Shown: one piece after another, positions 10,844 to 22,251 of the stretch
How positions within the stretch are numbered: the first letter of the stretch is position 1
Layout of the letters: every line of letters starts with the position of its first letter
Assembly (NCBI GenBank): GCA_037954235.1
Contig: JBBMOA010000017.1
Span: 13,117,027 to 13,181,026, forward strand
Direction: 5' to 3'
DNA length: 64,000 nt
DNA from: Aulostomus chinensis
Lineage: Eukaryota > Chordata > Actinopteri > Syngnathiformes > Aulostomidae
Notes under the pieces: generated by a model
Database searches by the model: none
Told to the model about the DNA's origin: nothing
The model's input: the letters and a program-made list of their open reading frames with translations, nothing else
Made by a program: the position numbers and the translations under genes

Positions 10844-13148
10844 ATAACTTGACTTTGTTTGAACAAGAGGCTATTACATTATTATACCTGCCACAGTAGA
10901 AGTACTTCTATCTCTGCTCATCTCCTCAGTACCCCTGACCGTAGCTGTCTTCGGGTCATGTCTCCCCCTGCAGGTACCACGTCTACCCGACCTGCAGGAA
11001 CACCTCGGGTGTTCTCGGCTTCTCTATCACGGTGGAAACGCAGGCCACCAAGTTCAAGTGAGTCTGCAACACATTTGTAACCTTTCATCCCCCCAAAAGC
11101 AAGATAGGATTCATCTTACACGGTGTCCCAAAACCATGGTATAATTTATCTTTCTGTTCAACCCAATTCAAGCGACAATTAATCTGTGTGGTGCCTGGAA
11201 AGAGAAGCGAGTGGAACTGATAAATGACTTAAAGAAATTCAGCCTATAGCCTGAAATATATCTCTTACCTCATGAACATTTCTCTCAGCACAGAGCTGGT
11301 GGAGTTGAAGATTGAGGAGTTCCTGGCTTCGTTCAGAGAGAAACTCGCTGCACTGACCGAGGAGGCTTTTAATACTCAGGTCTGCATGTGTGTTTGTGTT
11401 GTGCATTTGCTTGCTTGAGTTTCCCCATAAATATAGAAACACTTACATTTTAATCAAGTAACATTGGCAGACATGTCCTAACCAGAGGCATGCTGGTTCA
11501 CTGTAATGTGTCTTTGTTCAGGTGACGGCTTTAGTGAAGCTGAAGGAGTGTGAGGACACACACCTCGGGGAGGAGGTAGACAGGAACTGGGCCGAGGTGG
11601 TCACACAGCAGTATGTGTTTGACAGGCTCAACAGAGAAGTGAGAATAAAACACACACAGTCCCACAATTTCTCAGTGTTGGCTTCGATCCTACACAACCA
11701 TAGCTTGTTGACTGACTTCTGTGTGTGTTTAGATCGCAGCTCTGAAGCAGATGACCCGCACCGAACTGGTCTCCTGGTTCCAAGAGCATAGAGGACAGAA
11801 CAGCCGCAAACTCAGCGTGCACGTAAGCAACGTGTCGGCATGGCTGGAGTCATGTTTTGATGAGTTTTAAATATCATGGAAATGGACACAATTCGAGATT
11901 GAAAAAAAAAATTTCTCAATTTTGCCCCCCAAAAAGTTTGCACACTTACTCATGGTGATTTTTGGGGGTTTTGTAGAGCAAAATATGGAAAATGGGCAAT
12001 GTCGTTTTTAACCGATTTAGTTGGGCAGACTGACATAACTTTCCAGAGACATGGAAAACACACGCTGACACAATAGCAAGATTGTAAACCTAAGCATGTA
12101 TCACAGTGTTACTATGGTAATGCTGTGTTGTTTGGCTCACGAAGCTAAAGTTAGCCTAACATACTTGCCTTATTACACGTGAAGTTAGCCACCTGCTATT
12201 CCCCTGCTATATGTCAACATGTCTTGCAATATCTCTAAATGTCAGCCGTGTCTGCTCCTGTGTGACAGAGCAACGCAACATCCAGTTTATGGCAAAAAAT
12301 TAATAGTGAAGTAATTTTGTGTGGCAAGTTGGTACCGTTCCCTATATTCTCTGCAGATTTCATCTAATTGTACCGTCCTGCTCGTGTGTCACTGAATAGA
12401 CATTACAGTCTGCATCTGCGTCATTCCGTCTGAACGCAGCATTAGCTCTGATGTAGCGCCTTTTCTTTCAACTGACTGACCAGGTATTTTTGTATGCTAC
12501 AGCTTCTTCCTAGATATTCCCAAGCTTTGTCTCTGGACAGCAGGTCACATAAAAGCTGGCACGAAAGAATAATTCCAACTTAAATACCTCTCTCCATTTG
12601 CCATTGGTAGATGGTCAGCATGACCTCTTTTTCTACAGTGCTTCAGCCTTGCGCATCATTGCCTCTACCGCCATCTTCTGATGAAACCATGCATTGAGTT
12701 ACTCAGTCGATATTCGCTTTGTGTTTTCTTCTTTTGTGACTTTGTTGACGTTGGCTGAAAGTTCACTTGACAGTAAAATGGAAACTTAACTAATCTTACA
12801 CCTGGAGACGTGCAGTCACCTCTGTCAGTGGCTCTGTGGGCCGGGTGTGTTTCATGCTTGAGGTCTAACATTCTGACAGAGTAAGCAACCCCCCCCCCCC
12901 CCCCCCCCCCCCTCTGTTTCTCTAAGGTGGTGGGATTTGGTGCTGAAGAGAACGACAAGGAGGCTGGTGGTGAAAAACAAGGAGATGACGGCAAAGAGGA
13001 GTACTTAAGCAGCTCCATGTATGGCGAGGTGTCCAGACTCACCTTTCTCCCTGCTTCCGCCAAGATGGCGGGTGCCATAGCCATCATGGACATTCCTGCT
13101 TTTACTGAAGGCCTGCCTCTCTTCCCCTATCACAAAATACTGGAATAA
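3953..13148 (+). CDS. nrdc: Nardilysin, C-terminal half (5'-partial gene)
   Basis: Nardilysin is an M16-family zinc metalloendopeptidase that cleaves N-terminal to arginine in dibasic sites and assists ectodomain shedding. Nineteen exons with consistent phases: 3953-4011, 4242-4296, 4420-4524, 4841-4964, 5315-5401, 7897-8016, 8164-8215, 8539-8689, 9434-9561, 9683-9845, 10002-10033, 10260-10398, 10516-10563, 10672-10724, 10974-11057, 11289-11379, 11522-11638, 11733-11822, 12927-13148 (stop TAA). They encode 639 residues, about 55% of a full nardilysin of roughly 1150. The stretch covers the middle and C-terminal M16 domains. Diagnostic segments are NEFHYQEQ, EKWFGTQYSIE, NLAEPAYEADV-type (here NLAEPAYEAEVAQLEYKL) and FLRTKETLGYHVYPTCRN, whose Arg and Tyr match the substrate-contacting pair of insulin-degrading enzyme. 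The C-terminus PYHKILE fits nardilysin rather than IDE. The HxxEH catalytic motif and the acidic domain lie upstream of the window. All exons read open, so the gene looks functional. Confidence 0.95.
5423..6584. mobile_element. Decayed non-autonomous DNA transposon with imperfect terminal inverted repeats
   Basis: The left end starts CACTGGTCACTTAATTAGG. The reverse complement of the right end starts CACTGGTACACTTACTTTA, sharing CACTGGT, CACTT and ATTAG in the same order. The inner sequence next to the left end (AATCAGCCAATCACA, then GGGAAGAAAGGGGAATTAG) and next to the right end (TATGCCACGAAGGATAAAG) resembles a fish element whose ends contain ACTTTATTAGGTACACC. About 5838-5960 may be a second repeat. 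No transposase frame survives. It lies in the nrdc intron 5402-7896 and hosts the minisatellite at 6156-6366. The family is not named because it could not be searched. Confidence 0.6.
6156..6366. repeat. 21-bp minisatellite, about 10 copies
   Basis: The unit is approximately CCCGATGTACGGTTCCACGA plus T. Copies differ by single substitutions (TACGG/TATGG/TAGGG, CACGA/CACAA/CATAA). Because the period is a multiple of three and lacks stop codons in several frames, it creates long spurious open frames on both strands (heptads such as PDVRFHD and YIGIVEP). Confidence 0.95.
7090..7113. other. 24-bp perfect palindrome made of CGAT/TAGA repeats
   Basis: The core CTATCGATCGATCGATAG at 7093-7110 is self-complementary and extends three bases each side; a short (TAGA)n tract follows. 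It is inside an nrdc intron and probably arose from simple-repeat growth. Confidence 0.85.
8714..8762 (+). repeat. (CA)n microsatellite with one interruption
   Basis: Starts 24 bases downstream of the donor of nrdc exon 8539-8689. A single CT interrupts the run. Confidence 0.95.
9368..9396 (+). repeat. (CA)n microsatellite
   Basis: Lies about 38 bases upstream of the acceptor of nrdc exon 9434-9561. Confidence 0.9.
10622..10644 (+). repeat. (TCCA)n short tandem repeat
   Basis: Five units of TCCA in the 108-bp intron between nrdc exons 10516-10563 and 10672-10724. Confidence 0.9.
10817..10843 (+). repeat. (TG)n microsatellite
   Basis: Short TG run in the nrdc intron 10725-10973. Confidence 0.9.
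12889..12912 (+). repeat. Poly-C run (C24) in the last nrdc intron
   Basis: Twenty-four C residues followed by TCTGTTTCTCTAAG, the acceptor of the terminal nrdc exon. It forms part of the polypyrimidine tract. Confidence 0.95.
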
Positions 13149-13733
13149 AGTGTGAGGCAGCCAGATGGTTGGGATTTGCCCCTCGCTGAGCCACATTTGG
13201 AGAGACGGCTTCATTAGAGATTCAGGTTCTTAATACGTGGAGGTGAAGGGAGGTTGAGACGTCTTCAGTTCCTCTGGATTCAAGTCTCTGGAGCCAAGCT
13301 GTACATTTTACCAACGCTGTGTGCATACACAACAAGCCTGGAAGTGATGATAGAGTGTTATTTTAGTTAAGTGATAATCTATTCTGCTTTCACGCACTCC
13401 ATTATTTTATATCCTCAGACACTAAGAGTGTGGGAGCACGCTATCTATTTCTCTTTCCCACACTGACGGAAAATCTTTGAATCTAATTCTCACTTATTTG
13501 GCTCTCTGAGCTCTGCTGCTAATACAATTGTGATCTCTTCCAGTGTTTGTGTTGGAGCCCTGACTGAGTTTCATGCTACTTAAAAACACAAATCAGCTGT
13601 GAAAACTGCGTATAATTCAGAGTCCTTTGAACTCCAGATGTTTGGATTCGAGGAACCGTGTGCTGGATTTCAAGTTCTGGCGTGTGCTACTGTTACTTCT
13701 GACCTGGATGGTGCTGTATTATGAGACGGAGCA

Positions 13734-13743
13734 AATAAATAAA
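13734..13743 (+). terminator. Candidate polyadenylation signal of nrdc
   Basis: Two overlapping AATAAA hexamers (13734-13739 and 13738-13743) about 590 bases after the nrdc stop codon are the first good signals on this strand. The 3' UTR would then run from 13149 to about 13760. Inferred from sequence only. Confidence 0.5.
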
Positions 13744-14950
13744 TCGATGAGTGGTACTTAATCCTAAAAACACTTAATTCATCTTCATACAAGTACAATC
13801 GAGTGAAATGTTCAGACTGAAATTCAATTAATTTTTTCCTCCACCGGCTCCAAGGAAAGATGGAAGTAATTAACATTTTGACATTTTCTCTCCACCGATT
13901 AAACCGACACCTGAAATTTCCTTAAAATGCAAACCCCATTAAACATCACAAACGACACAAATAACTCGGACGCACCGAAATGACAAACAGGTCACTTCAA
14001 AGTGTTTGCACGCTCTGTGTGGCACCAGCTGTTTAATTTACACAGGTGTAATTCATGTGAAATTATACATCGCTCACACACTCCTTTTATCCCGTGGGGA
14101 GACGTTGTTGCAGGTGGTATTGTGGGCCGTCTAGTGGCTGGTGACACTCTGCACTATTGAATGTAATTAAAAACTAATCCGGAGCCCAGCACAGCGGAGT
14201 GTGTTCACAAAATGGACTAATATACCCAGAGGGAAGCCTCATACGGCGGCAAAGTCCTGCCCTTCAGTCGTCTCCATTAAATGATACCTCACGACGGAGG
14301 GCCAAACAGCCGGCTTAATTAAAAGGACAGTATATGGCTTTATGGAGCTGCACCCAAACATTTCACCCCTAATAATTGTTCATCATCTCCTTCAAAAAAA
14401 AGATTTATATGCTACTTTAACAGCCGCTGCAGTTTTGAGAAGTGTCTGGCTTGGCTGAAAATCTGTCTTCCCCCTCAGTAAAAAAGGTCAAATGAGGATG
14501 AAGTTCTTCCACATTTCCTCTTCGGGAAAAAAAAACTTTTTTTTTTTTTTTTTCTAAATGGACTTTTGCTTTGTGTGCAGTGGTGTAGTGGAGGATCTTA
14601 AAGAAAGAAAAAAGCATGGTGGAGTTTTAGTATTTGGTAGATAATTTAAAGCTGTAAACAATTTTACACCCAAGTATCGGACAGCGCCCTCCGCCACCAT
14701 CATGGTGTCCGTATAGAGACGCATAAAGCTGTTCTGGTGTCTTGGACACTTAATGTTTATTTCATTTATTTGTCACCTGTTTATAGGTGCACTAAACTTC
14801 TACTACGTGGAATAAACTCAGACCGTGAGACAGCCGGATACTTGTGATTTTCCCCTTGCTGGGTCACATCTGGAGACAAGAAAATGTGTCCTCAGGTGGT
14901 CCTCGTCTATGTTCCAAGAAAATAACTTTTTTGGGGGAAACAAAGGCAAC

Positions 14951-15130
14951 TGGGGTATGGCTCAGGAGGTAGAGTGGCTGTCTAGAGATTGGATGCTCAC
15001 TGGTTTGATCCACCACTACAGAACAGAATTAATCCAGCCATTAATCCGGCCACGTGCTTGTCTGGCCAAAGTCTGACTCATATTGGATTGTTAGATCAAG
15101 GTTAAATAGTCCTGATCTGATGTCGTAACA
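14951..15130 (+). mobile_element. tRNA-derived SINE-like fragment
   Basis: TATGGCTCAGGAGGTAGAGTGG resembles a tRNA D-arm with an A box (14956 onward). GGTTTGATCCACC about 45 bases later resembles a decayed B box (consensus GGTTCGANNCC). The rest is non-coding. The spacing fits a tRNA head of a SINE. Its 3' end is not clear and it does not match the SINE at 19551. Confidence 0.45.
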
Positions 15131-16585
15131 CCCGGGCTGCAAAAATCGTTGTAATCCTACGTATGTTCATATCAGGGCTAGGTCTTGCTCATACAAGGGT
15201 AATCTGGCGGGTTGTCAGCTGACGTTGGTGGAAGACGGCCAGAACTGGCCCAGAAGTAACACGTCGATGCCGTTGATCCAGTTGAGCCATAACCATCAGC
15301 GTACAAATGACACCGTAAAGCACCGTGAGTCCTGCTGCCATGTAAGTGCAGCTCATTTACAAAGCATTAGTGATCTCCTAAAGTTGTCTCTGGCAGTATT
15401 CACTCTCCTGTTCACGCCTGGCTCCTTTTCAGCTGAATAATTCGCTAATGCTTTGCGTGCTAGCTGATCAACGGTCGTGGTATAACTTTATTATTTTACT
15501 GCTGCGTTTCAGCCATAAAGGTCAAAAGCTGAAACACAACAGTCAAAACAAAGTTGATGTACATAATACTGCAAGTGTTTTTGGCCTATGTAGTATTTCT
15601 GTCCTCTGCTTCTACTTTAGATGAAGCTGTGACAGAAATCGGTACTTTTTCCACCAAACAGTGTTAGACAAGTAGGAGTCTTTAATGAAACAAAATCCAA
15701 AATATTATTCTGAAAGACACAAATTTGCTCTATAAAACTAAAGGGAACTACCATGGGTTAACTTTCCTGGTTCTGTTAACTGCTGCAAGTTGAAACACAT
15801 CGAACCTCTTTCACACAAATGTGGAGTGTATTCCAAAGTAATTAGTCCTGCATAATTTTAGATCGCAGCTTGTATTTTTTTTTTAAAGTGAGAATAAAAG
15901 AATTGCCACGATTAATTTCCTCGACAGAAGAAAATCCAAATAGTCAACAGAGGAGAAATTGATGTAAAAGTCTTAGCAACGACATAAAAATGAAAGCAAG
16001 TCCAGCTAAATGGAGGTAAAACCCCACCTGTGGGATGGAGGGATGGTGTTAATTCACTCCTTAATGATACAAGGTGGAATTCATCTGACAGGTTCTGGGT
16101 GTGTGGAGACAACATGCAGCAGTGTGAAATCCCAACAGAACATTCATGGTTATGACAAACAAATCTAATTAGCTTTCAGTTTATTGTGATCGGAGCGGCG
16201 CGTCCCTGGTTGATCAGCTGCATTATTCTCTTCGGCTGATAGCAGAGCGTATTAAAGGCAGCACAGCACCAAGCCAGTGATGCCCACTGGATGTTCTGAA
16301 TGCAGTGGATACACCATTGTAGATATGCTGCTTATATGACCCAAAAATACACTGTTTATTCTTCACACTGCCAAAAAAAAAAAAATCCAGGAGGAGACTG
16401 GAAAACAGTGCTTTGGTCCATGCGTGTTTACATTTTTCTCTCTGGCGAGGGAACTTTATTGTGGTGTTTCTAAAGAGTCAGAGCGCTCAAATATGGTCTA
16501 ATTGCCTGACATATTTGCTTAATTTACATTTAAAGACTCTTCATGTGATGTTTCCATGATGCTCCCACTGTGAAAGTGGAATAAA

Positions 16586-16588
<3 letters not shown>

Positions 16589-16623
<35 letters not shown>

Positions 16624-16902
16624 TGTTTGTTCTTGTACTTGCTACTTATTGAGGACAAGAATAGGTATTTAACCACCAGAGTGGGGACATTTTAGCCGGT
16701 CCTCACATCTTCATAGGACCGTTTGAAGGTCAAGACTTGGTTTTAGGGTCAAGGTTAGAATCAGGGTCTGGTTAGGTTTAGGGTCAAGGTTAGGGTGAGG
16801 CAGTCAGTTGAGATGGTCAGGGTGAGGGGCTAGGGAATGTATTACATCAATGAAAGTCCTCACAAAGATATAAGTGCAAGGGTGTGTGTGTGTGTGTGTG
16901 TG
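16589..16902. repeat. Dispersed repeat bounded by (GT)n tracts
   Basis: A unique-looking core is flanked by GT microsatellites at 16589-16620 and 16882-16902. The core contains repeated GGTTAGGGT-like words (16740-16800) and then CTAGGGAATGTATTACATC and GTCCTCACAAAGATATAAG. These core words recur in many fish introns, as recalled. The GGTTAGGGT words are not tandem hexamers, so this is not a telomere remnant. Confidence 0.5.
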
Positions 16903-18138
16903 AAGCAGAATAACAAGATTTACTGTTTGTTATGTTCTGGCTGTGCAGAGGAGCAGGTCTCTCGCCGGCAGTAAAAGAGTTAATATTTTCGTGGTTTATC
17001 TTGAGCGAGCAGTGAGATATTTGGAACGCGCTTCGTTTTACAGTGACCCTTAAATTTCAGCTCTCCATAAACAGAAGTCATTTGTTCGCCACGTATGTGA
17101 CCTCGTGGCTCTTCCTGCATTACACACGACACAGGTGATTCTCAGATGCGCTAATATTCACCAATTAGCCTTAAGCACAGTGCATCTGAGTTTAATGAAG
17201 AACAGTATTTGTTGTGTCATCACAAACCACCGAAGACTTCAATTATAAAAATTTCCCCCTGATGATGGAAAGTCATGGGATCGGGAAAGTTCTTTCAATT
17301 AATCCCAATAAAAAAGCGTGAGGCAAACGCCGTGGCGACCCATCAAGCCCAGTGACTTCACGCAAAGCTGCAAAGGTGACCATCATGGTGATGCTAGAGG
17401 AGGGGCCTTGACCTCTCCACCACTGTCACTCAAGGTATACATACGGCAACAAGCTTTAGGACAAACCTCACAAAATTTACAGGAATTGTGTAACTTTTCA
17501 TGACCAGAAAAAAGCCAAACTCTCATGAGTCAGCAGTATTAGCTGGAGGCCGGAGTCTTTATGTTTCGTATTGTCTGTTCTATTTTTGTGAACTCTCCGG
17601 AACTCCTTGAAGTTTCTTTTAAGTTTAGCACAAACATCCATTGGGAATTTGGGAAGTCAACAAATGTCATAAACGGTGATATTTTTCATTTTTTTCTAAA
17701 CCACAGAAACTCCATTAACCACCACCCGCAGCGTTATATCATTAAATCAGGGACTTTGTGTCTTTCTAACACTGAAAAAAAAAAAACTGGGCACTTTTAA
17801 AAAGGAAATTGAACTTCCAATTGAAAGGCTGTGGTTTGAAATTCGTGCTGAATTCCATCAAGAAAAATGCGTCCAGCATGAATCAGCAGATCAAATTTCA
17901 CAACCGTCATCCGTCGCAACCCGCAGCGAGACTTTCAGTCTTGGGAAATTGAAAGTAATCCGTATGTGGACAAACTGCGAGGTATCAAGGTACATTGAAG
18001 AATATTTTAACTGAGGATGGATTTTAAATAAACTTAAAGAGTCCAAAAAGTTACAATAAAGTAAACCACCATTTTTGCAAATTTAAAAACAAAAACAAAA
18101 AAGCTAGTAAAACGGTACTTTTGACGGAAATGCTAATT

Positions 18139-18173
18139 CTCTCTCATTGTCTGCCTGAGAGACAATGAGAGAG
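18139..18173. other. 14-bp perfect inverted repeat with a 7-base loop
   Basis: CTCTCTCATTGTCT at 18139-18152 pairs with AGACAATGAGAGAG at 18160-18173 across the loop GCCTGAG. The flanks do not extend the pairing noticeably, which makes it short for a microRNA precursor. Confidence 0.85.
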
Positions 18174-18659
18174 CAGCAGTGTCTCAGCACGTTTTTTTGG
18201 ATCAGGAAGTCATTATTCAGCCTTTGGGGCATGTAACTACTGTGACAAATAGTATTGTCAGTAAATGAACTCAGACTGTGCTGTCAACAGTGGCTGGTGG
18301 TCCTGCTAAGAAAGCCTTTGTGACTCTGTCCCAGAGAGTTTGTACTCATACTGCGTTCTACTGTCACAAGCCATTCTGTCTGGCTCGCTCTCTGTCTCCA
18401 TCTCTTAGACGGAGTACATACGCGAAAGAGGAAGTGTATCACAAATGCGTGCAGACAAGCTTGCCCACAAATCAGAGAAGATTAGATTTGTTCCGCGCAC
18501 AAACGCACACACACGCACGCACGAGCGCGTGCACTCTCACCCTGTGTAAACTTTCCACTGCTACACTCTGTGTCATTCCTGTTGTCATTCTAATTTCATC
18601 TGAGGATCCCTGCCAAGGCAATAATGAGCTCAAGTCATGAGGCCGAAGCCACGCTGAGA

Positions 18660-18705
18660 GCTGGTGCTGGTGCTGGTGCTGGTGCTGGTGTGTGTGTGTG
18701 TCTGT
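18660..18705 (+). repeat. (GCTGGT)n followed by (GT)n
   Basis: Five GCTGGT units pass directly into a GT tract. Compound simple repeat, no coding function seen. Confidence 0.9.
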
Positions 18706-19550
18706 GTGCAGCTCAGGGTAAATGAGAAGGTAAATGGAGGGAAAAGATGGTTTTAAAAAGAGGGGAGGCTGGGCAGGTTTACACTTGTTTGCGTAGCGTG
18801 TCTGCTTGTGTTTGTGTGTTTGACTGCGCAGGGCTCAAATGAATCAGTGCAGTGGGGTGTGTCATCTAAGCTGCTGTAATGTGTCAACGCTTTTATTCAG
18901 TTTGAGCAGTAATCTTAGAACTCCCCACTGGCCTGCCTTCATCAGCCCCCTGCTAAAAAGCTAGCTTATGATAACAAGAGAAACACAAAAGAGATGAGCC
19001 TTTTTTTTTTTTTGGTCTGGATCAAGATTACACATAAACGAGTGTAACCAGGAGAAAGCCTCTCATTATATGGCTATTACAATCAAGATGGACCTTGCTT
19101 GCTCAGGCAAAGATGAGATGCTTGTCTCCAGCTGTTTTGGGGAATTAGAGCGTGAGGGGTAGTGTAGCAATAATTCGCCACAAAATTCCTGGATTTACAG
19201 GTAAAATAATGTGAAGCACCATCTCTGTTTGCTCAGTGACCCTGAAATGATCTGAAAGCGAAAGTTATCTTTATCTGCAGCTGACAACATGTGATTAATG
19301 GGCTCATTCATCTCTACCTGGTACATTTGATCATAAAGTTAAAACTCTTCTTAAACTGTGATATTGACTTCATCATGGACTGTCTATCAAGTCCATGTAT
19401 GTTAAATATACCTAAATTTGAAAAAAGCAGGGGGCAACTCTGCAGTTATTAAAAAAAAAAAAAAGTATGAGAGTCCTTTTTTCAGACAGCTGACTGGATG
19501 GTAAGTGGACTTAAAATGACAATATAGGAATAGATTGGAGCACAAATAGC

Positions 19551-19909
19551 AGCCCATCCATCCTGTTAAGGGTCGTGGGGGGGTGGAGCCTATCCCAGCA
19601 GCCTTCAGATGAGAGGCGGGGTTCACCCTGGACAGGTCACCAGTCCATCACAGGGCCAACACATAGAGACAGACAACCATTCACACTCACAGTCACACCT
19701 ACGGTCAATTTAGAGTATCAATCAGCCTCGTCCTCTCTTGATGTCTTTGGACTGTGGGAGGAAGCTGGAGTACCAGAGAGAACCCACACAGGAACAGGGA
19801 GAACATGGAGACTCCACACAGAAAGATCCTGTGCTGGATCCGGGGCTCGAACCCGGAACCTTCTTGCTGTGAGGTGACGGTGCTGACCACTGCACCACCG
19901 TGCCGCCCC
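19551..19909 (-). mobile_element. tRNA-derived SINE, copy 1 (intact B box)
   Basis: Read on the minus strand the element starts GGGCGGCACGGTGGTGCAG. It has an A-box-like TGGTGCAGTGG and a B box GGTTCGAGCCC (plus-strand 19843-19853) that fits the consensus GGTTCGANNCC. The tRNA-unrelated body contains TGTGTGGAGTCTCCATGTTC and ends in a short ATGGATGG-type tail near 19551. This structure defines a Pol III SINE of a type I recall as abundant in percomorph fish (AFC-like). It accounts for all open frames between 19400 and 19975. Confidence 0.85.
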
Positions 19910-21174
19910 ACAAATGGCAGCAGGAAGAGCAGTTTTTTCCAACAAGCAACAGTCATTGATAAACAGTCAGTGTGAAGAAATCATGTCCAGTTCTCAGACT
20001 CAAAACACGACCTAAATCAATGTACACACGCAATTAGACATGAAATGACATCCAGTATCATAGGAAATGTGGGACTATTGTTGACAGGCAGTTTGCTGGT
20101 TGGATCCCAGCAGGATACATTTGGTCCTGGAAAGTGAAAGTTGCTCCATCTTCACCTCCTCTGATCTGCCTGCTTCACAGAACTTCAAAGTCTGTAGTGG
20201 CTTTAGAGTGTCGTCCTCAGGCACGAGTTCCCATTGAAGTTTAAATTATGAAATCACAGCGTTCTTCTGAAAATGAATAACTTTTCTTGAACTATATTAG
20301 AGGTATGTTTTTATGTACTCGGTTTTAAAGTACTTTTTCAGTCTATATTTTCTGTTTTTAACTACATCACCGAATACCCAAATACAATTGGATCTTTCAT
20401 GTCATACAAAGCAGAAAAAACACTCATTTGATACTTTGATCGAAACCACAATTTAGATTTTGTTTTTGTTTTGAAAAATGTTATTTTTGACAAATTCAAA
20501 TTATTTTACTTTTCGCCTTTACCACTTACGCTTTCTTTTTCAAGAACAGAACGCTTGTCAACAAATCCTCAAACCCTTACAGCCATAGATATCATTTATT
20601 CCGACAGTCTTATACGAAACATTTTTAATAGGCACAGAAAAGCTTGTGGTTAGGCTCAAGAAAAAGGTTTTATTGGGTTAAAATGAGTGTTGACGTGGTG
20701 GAAAGAAGAAGCCGACACCAGACACTGGTGACGCAAAATTGGCATCAAACAGCAGCAAACAAAAACAGCGTTCTCCACCCTGTCCTCCGCTTCCTCCACC
20801 TCGGTATACGGATTTTCCTCATCTTTTATTGACGTCACGCGACTTACGACTTTGTGGTCATGATTGCTACAGCCACAAGATGGCATCACTCACATAGGTC
20901 GTTTTCGCTCCTTGATTTTTTGGGATTTATCTTCTGGTTCGTGGCTGATTTATGCATTTTTTTAATTTTTAAGGAGGCAACTGTAATGACCAGGACCTTT
21001 AATAGTTAAATTTGGCGGCAGGTTATACTTCTTTTATCCTGACACAGCTGCAGGCTCCTTTTGCATAATGAGACGTCTCTTTTAGATGTGTAGAGAGACA
21101 AAAAGAGTTTGAATGAGCATCTTGAGAGTGTTTGTTATCCCCCAGCTCTGCGCTTTCATCTCAGGATGGTGACA

Positions 21175-21195
21175 CCCCCCCCCCCCCCCCCCCCC
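21175..21195 (+). repeat. Poly-C run (C21)
   Basis: Twenty-one C residues just upstream of the GC-rich probable promoter of fam163a. Confidence 0.95.
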
Positions 21196-21224
21196 GCCCA
21201 CTATCATCCCCACCACCCTCTCCT

Positions 21225-21560
21225 CCCATCCTCCCGGTAAAGTGATATCGCACGGTGTGAGCCTGAGAGCGTCGCTCCTACTGCTGCTCTCCCACCCCGC
21301 CCCACCGGGACCGGCGGCAGCGGGCGCCAAACCGCCCTCCAGGAGCCGCGCTGAGGACGCAGCCATGCCGAGCTGTGACACTCCGCAGCCGGACTGTCGC
21401 CTCGTCTCCTGCGCTTCTCAGAGGAAGAGGATGCCATGAGAATGCCCGCAGGCCCTCACTGGCACCTGGCTGTGAGTGAACCGGGGGAGAGAGGGGATAA
21501 CCGACGGCGGATAATGACGTGATGGTTCCGGTTGAAGCGCGAGCAAAGAAGGGGGGCTCC
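21225..21560 (+). promoter_or_regulatory. CpG-rich probable promoter and first non-coding exon of fam163a
   Basis: The region is conspicuously richer in G+C and CpG than the surrounding AT-rich DNA. It contains GC boxes (CCCCGCCC, CCCACCCCGC). A good splice donor GGCT|GTGAGT gives a first exon ending at 21471; a second donor AGAG|GTAAGG follows at 21688. It lies upstream of fam163a on the same strand with no other gene between. Open frames inside it are low-complexity artefacts of base composition. That it drives fam163a is inference. Confidence 0.55.
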
Positions 21561-22251
21561 GGGCGTCTTTAATGACCGGTGGTGGAGAGGAAATTACCCG
21601 TGTGTGGAGCCGTGTTACTGGACATTTCTAAGAATATAAAACAAGAGAAACGGTGTGCCAAACTGGTTGCTGAGATTGAGCGGAGAGGTAAGGCAGCATG
21701 GCTCTACTATCATCTGTGCGCCACTTAACGGCTCTGCGCATCCATTTATCCGCTTAATTGATTAAAAATGAGGCCAATCAGTGATGTAACAACTGGCAAA
21801 TTGACCTCCAGAAACCAAATTAGTTAAAACACTGGCCTCCTGCCTTCTATCTAACCTGCTGCACTTTAAAATGTATTCTTGTTTACAATATCTATGAAAA
21901 GTAAGATTTTCGCTCCACTCTGTCACTGCTTGTGAAAATAGGGAAGGAAATCTAAACAAAGAGGTGAAAAAATAGACTTTATGCAAAAAAAAAGAGCATA
22001 AAATGTGATTTATCTTGCATGATTATCAGCTGTCTCATACATATTTAATGTAGCAGGATATATTATTTGTACAAGCTGGATTTCAAATAGGATTTTCAGA
22101 ATAAAGTTCAATTTAAAATCCATTTTCTGACAACCTCTGAGTGAGATGTGAGTGAGTGTGAAGTGCAGGAGTGATGAGAGACAGATGAATGAGTGAATGT
22201 CAAGGATTCATGCATATGGCTCATTTACTCTCTTTTGTTTTCGTTTCCCAG

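Larger units (their letters stand above)
13760..21225. other. Gene-free interval between nrdc and fam163a
   Basis: No exon with coding character was found. Open frames here are short and rich in simple-repeat residues. The interval contains a SINE-like fragment, a GT-flanked dispersed repeat, a small hairpin and a full SINE, listed separately. The part 13900-14340 is relatively complex and contains several TAATTAAAA-type motifs, so it could include conserved regulatory DNA, but this cannot be tested by reading one sequence. Confidence 0.6.

Noticed and set aside
14951..15130. Possible functional tRNA gene
   Set aside because: A- and B-box-like motifs are present but the cloverleaf is not maintained; better read as a SINE head.
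16740..16800. GGTTAGGGT words suggesting an interstitial telomere
   Set aside because: The words are irregularly spaced and not tandem TTAGGG; they belong to a GT-flanked dispersed repeat.
18278..18640. 120-codon open frame in the nrdc-fam163a spacer
   Set aside because: Rich in Thr-His repeats from CA/CG tracts, no family resemblance, no supporting splice or promoter structure.
19575..19975. Several overlapping frames on both strands near 19.7 kb
   Set aside because: All lie in the tRNA-derived SINE; the same frames reappear in the second copy at 26.1 kb.
21082..21437. Ala/Gly/Pro-rich frames near 21.1-21.4 kb
   Set aside because: They lie in the GC-rich probable promoter and are explained by base composition and the poly-C run.
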